Assembly (NCBI GenBank): GCA_023251875.1
Contig: JAHEXY010000005.1
Location: 273,637 to 337,636, forward strand
DNA from: Bacteroidota bacterium
Lineage (GTDB): Bacteria; Bacteroidota; Bacteroidia; JAHEXY01
DNA: 64,000 nt
Direction of reading: 5' to 3'
Below are positions 63,042 through 64,000 of this stretch, one piece after another. Position 1 is the first letter of the stretch. The number at the start of each line of letters is the position of its first letter. The position numbers and the translations under genes are program-made. The notes beneath the pieces are model-generated. The model made no database searches. It saw nothing but the letters and a program-made list of their open reading frames with translations, and was not told the DNA's origin.

Positions 63042-64000
63042 TTACCGTACTAAACTTACTCTTCCCAAATAATAATGTGTTTGGTTGAAGATATCCAAGA
63101 CCAAGAATTGAAATACATATACATCTTCTTGTGCGTCATTACCATTTATTTTTCCATTCCAAGAAGCATTAATTCCTGAAGTGGAATAGATTTTATTTCC
63201 CCAACGATCAAAAACGCTAAAATGCAGTTCAAGAATTCCCCTACCGATGGCCCTAAAATCATCATTTATATTATTCCCATTTGGAGTAAAGGTGTTGGGA
63301 ATATAAATTGCGAAATCGGCTTCTACTAATAGTGTCTTCATTATTGTATCTGTACAGCCGAATTGATCTGTTACAATTAACGTAATATCATATTGTCCGG
63401 TATTGGAATAGGTATGGCTTGGATCTGTTAAGGCTGATGAATATCCGTCTCCAAAATCCCAATAATATTGGGAAGCATTTACAGAGGCTTCAAAAAAATT
63501 AACCTGCATTCCTAAATCAAGAGAATAATCATTTGTTACAAAACTAAAATCGGAGCTCACAAAACTTAATACTCCATTTACTATTGTAGTTGCTGTTGCG
63601 ATGCAACCATTGGCATCAGTAACATTTACAGAATAATTTCCTGATGTAAGAGCGGTGGCTGAGCTTGTCGAAGCCCCATTACTCCATAAGTAAGTATAAG
63701 GAGAAGTGCCGCCTGTTGCAGTGACTGTAGCTGAACCATTACTATTTCCGCAGCTTGCATCGCTTGTAGTTGTAGTAAGCGTTGCTCCACCAATATCATT
63801 TATGTTTACACTTGCACTTGCTGTACAACCATTGGCATCAGTAACATTTACAGAATAATTTCCTGCTGCAAGATTTGTAGCTGAGCTTGTCGAAGCCCCA
63901 TTGCTCCATAAATAAGTATAAGGAGAAGTGCCGCCAGTTGCAGTGACTGTAGCTGTACCATTACTGTTTCCGCATGTAGCATCGCTTGTAGTTGTTGTAA
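63042..64000 (-). CDS. SprB/PKD adhesin with T9SS type B domain (5' partial)
   Basis: The minus-strand frame runs off the right edge; the GTG at 63560 is internal, and the frame stays open to 64000 by direct translation of the bases up to 63830. The N-terminal visible part is at least two SprB-type repeats of 74 codons (GGTSPYTYLWSNGASTSSAT, then GNYSVNVTDANGC). A PKD module follows (YYWDFGDGYSSALTDPSHTY, then VTDQFGCTD) and then a type B sorting domain (NTFTPNGNNINDDFRAIGRG, then FDRWGNKIYST and a final strand). The organisation fits an outer-surface gliding or adhesion protein. Both SprB repeats contain a genomic palindromic repeat in frame. Confidence 0.88.
   Translation of the reverse strand, partial: TTTTSDATCGNSNGTATVTATGGTSPYTYLWSNGASTSSATNLAAGNYSVNVTDANGCTASASVNINDIGGATLTTTTSDASCGNSNGSATVTATGGTSPYTYLWSNGASTSSATALTSGNYSVNVTDANGCIATATTIVNGVLSFVSSDFSFVTNDYSLDLGMQVNFFEASVNASQYYWDFGDGYSSALTDPSHTYSNTGQYDITLIVTDQFGCTDTIMKTLLVEADFAIYIPNTFTPNGNNINDDFRAIGRGILELHFSVFDRWGNKIYSTSGINASWNGKINGNDAQEDVYVFQFLVLDIFNQTHYYLGRVSLVR
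63654..63677. repeat. GGCTTCGACAAGCTCAGCC-type repeat inside the SprB module, copy A
   Basis: GGTGGCTGAGCTTGTCGAAG plus CCCC differs in one base from the intergenic copy at 38838-38861. On the minus strand it reads as GASTSSAT of an SprB repeat. Confidence 0.85.
63878..63899. repeat. GGCTTCGACAAGCTCAGCC-type repeat inside the SprB module, copy B
   Basis: The core GCTGAGCTTGTCGAAGCCCC lies 222 bases (74 codons) from copy A and codes for the same GASTSSAT segment. Confidence 0.85.

Noticed and set aside
63654..63899. Attachment site pair made by the GGCTTCGACAAGCTCAGCC repeat
   Set aside because: The spacing is exactly one adhesin repeat (74 codons) and no integrase is near, so it is part of the SprB duplication.

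Overview
The window is AT-rich DNA from a member of the Bacteroidota. The evidence is a set of secreted proteins with type IX secretion (T9SS) C-terminal sorting domains of both type A and type B, PKD and SprB-like adhesin repeats, an ATP-type PEP carboxykinase, candidate promoters of the Bacteroidota TTG / TAnnTTTG form, and very large RHS/YD-repeat proteins preceded by a DUF6443-like region. I cannot name the genus. I saw no tRNA, rRNA, CRISPR array, phage genes or intact transposase.

1-21.8 kb is a mostly ordinary chromosomal stretch. It holds the C-terminal part of a giant PKD adhesin, a GT2-like glycosyltransferase, arabinose-5-phosphate isomerase (kdsD, Kdo/LPS pathway), a shrunken T9SS protein, a 2-hydroxyacid dehydrogenase, an M23 peptidase, a CotH/lamin-tail surface protein, a lipoprotein, a DUF423 membrane protein, an M32 carboxypeptidase, pckA, a two-gene glycosyltransferase operon, a secreted phosphoesterase and a LysM lytic transglycosylase.

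21.8-46.4 kb is an accessory island and the interesting part. On the minus strand lie two paralogous secreted proteins and one decayed third copy. Each intact copy has a signal peptide, a transglutaminase/cysteine-protease-like domain, a stub of the RHS core and an unrelated C-terminal tip; one tip is a HExxH metallopeptidase-like domain. There are also two giant RHS-type proteins (about 2043 and 3314 aa). Divergent from each scaffold copy, on the plus strand, is a different toxin-antitoxin (TA) pair (ParE-like, RelE-like, HicBA). The TA DNA is bracketed by the same roughly 16-bp inverted repeat, and the flanks outside the repeat are conserved while the TA cargo is unrelated. A fourth, truncated YoeB-like TA follows the second and also ends in the right repeat. 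Each TA is followed by a block of ordered palindromes lying mostly between convergent genes.

Three palindromic repeat families occur both between genes and in frame inside genes: a two-hairpin module starting GTGAGACT, a CCCCTCTCC/GGAGAGGGG palindrome, and the GGCTTCGACAAGCTCAGCC repeat. This resembles the protein-coding palindromic elements known from Rickettsia.

46.4-64 kb holds mostly unrecognised lipoproteins, T9SS cargo (a beta-propeller protein, a parallel beta-helix protein), a 5'-truncated beta-propeller gene, a DUF4476 protein, a WG-repeat protein, a run of hypothetical exported and membrane proteins, a 174-bp MITE-like element, and finally the C-terminal part of an SprB/PKD adhesin that runs off the right edge.
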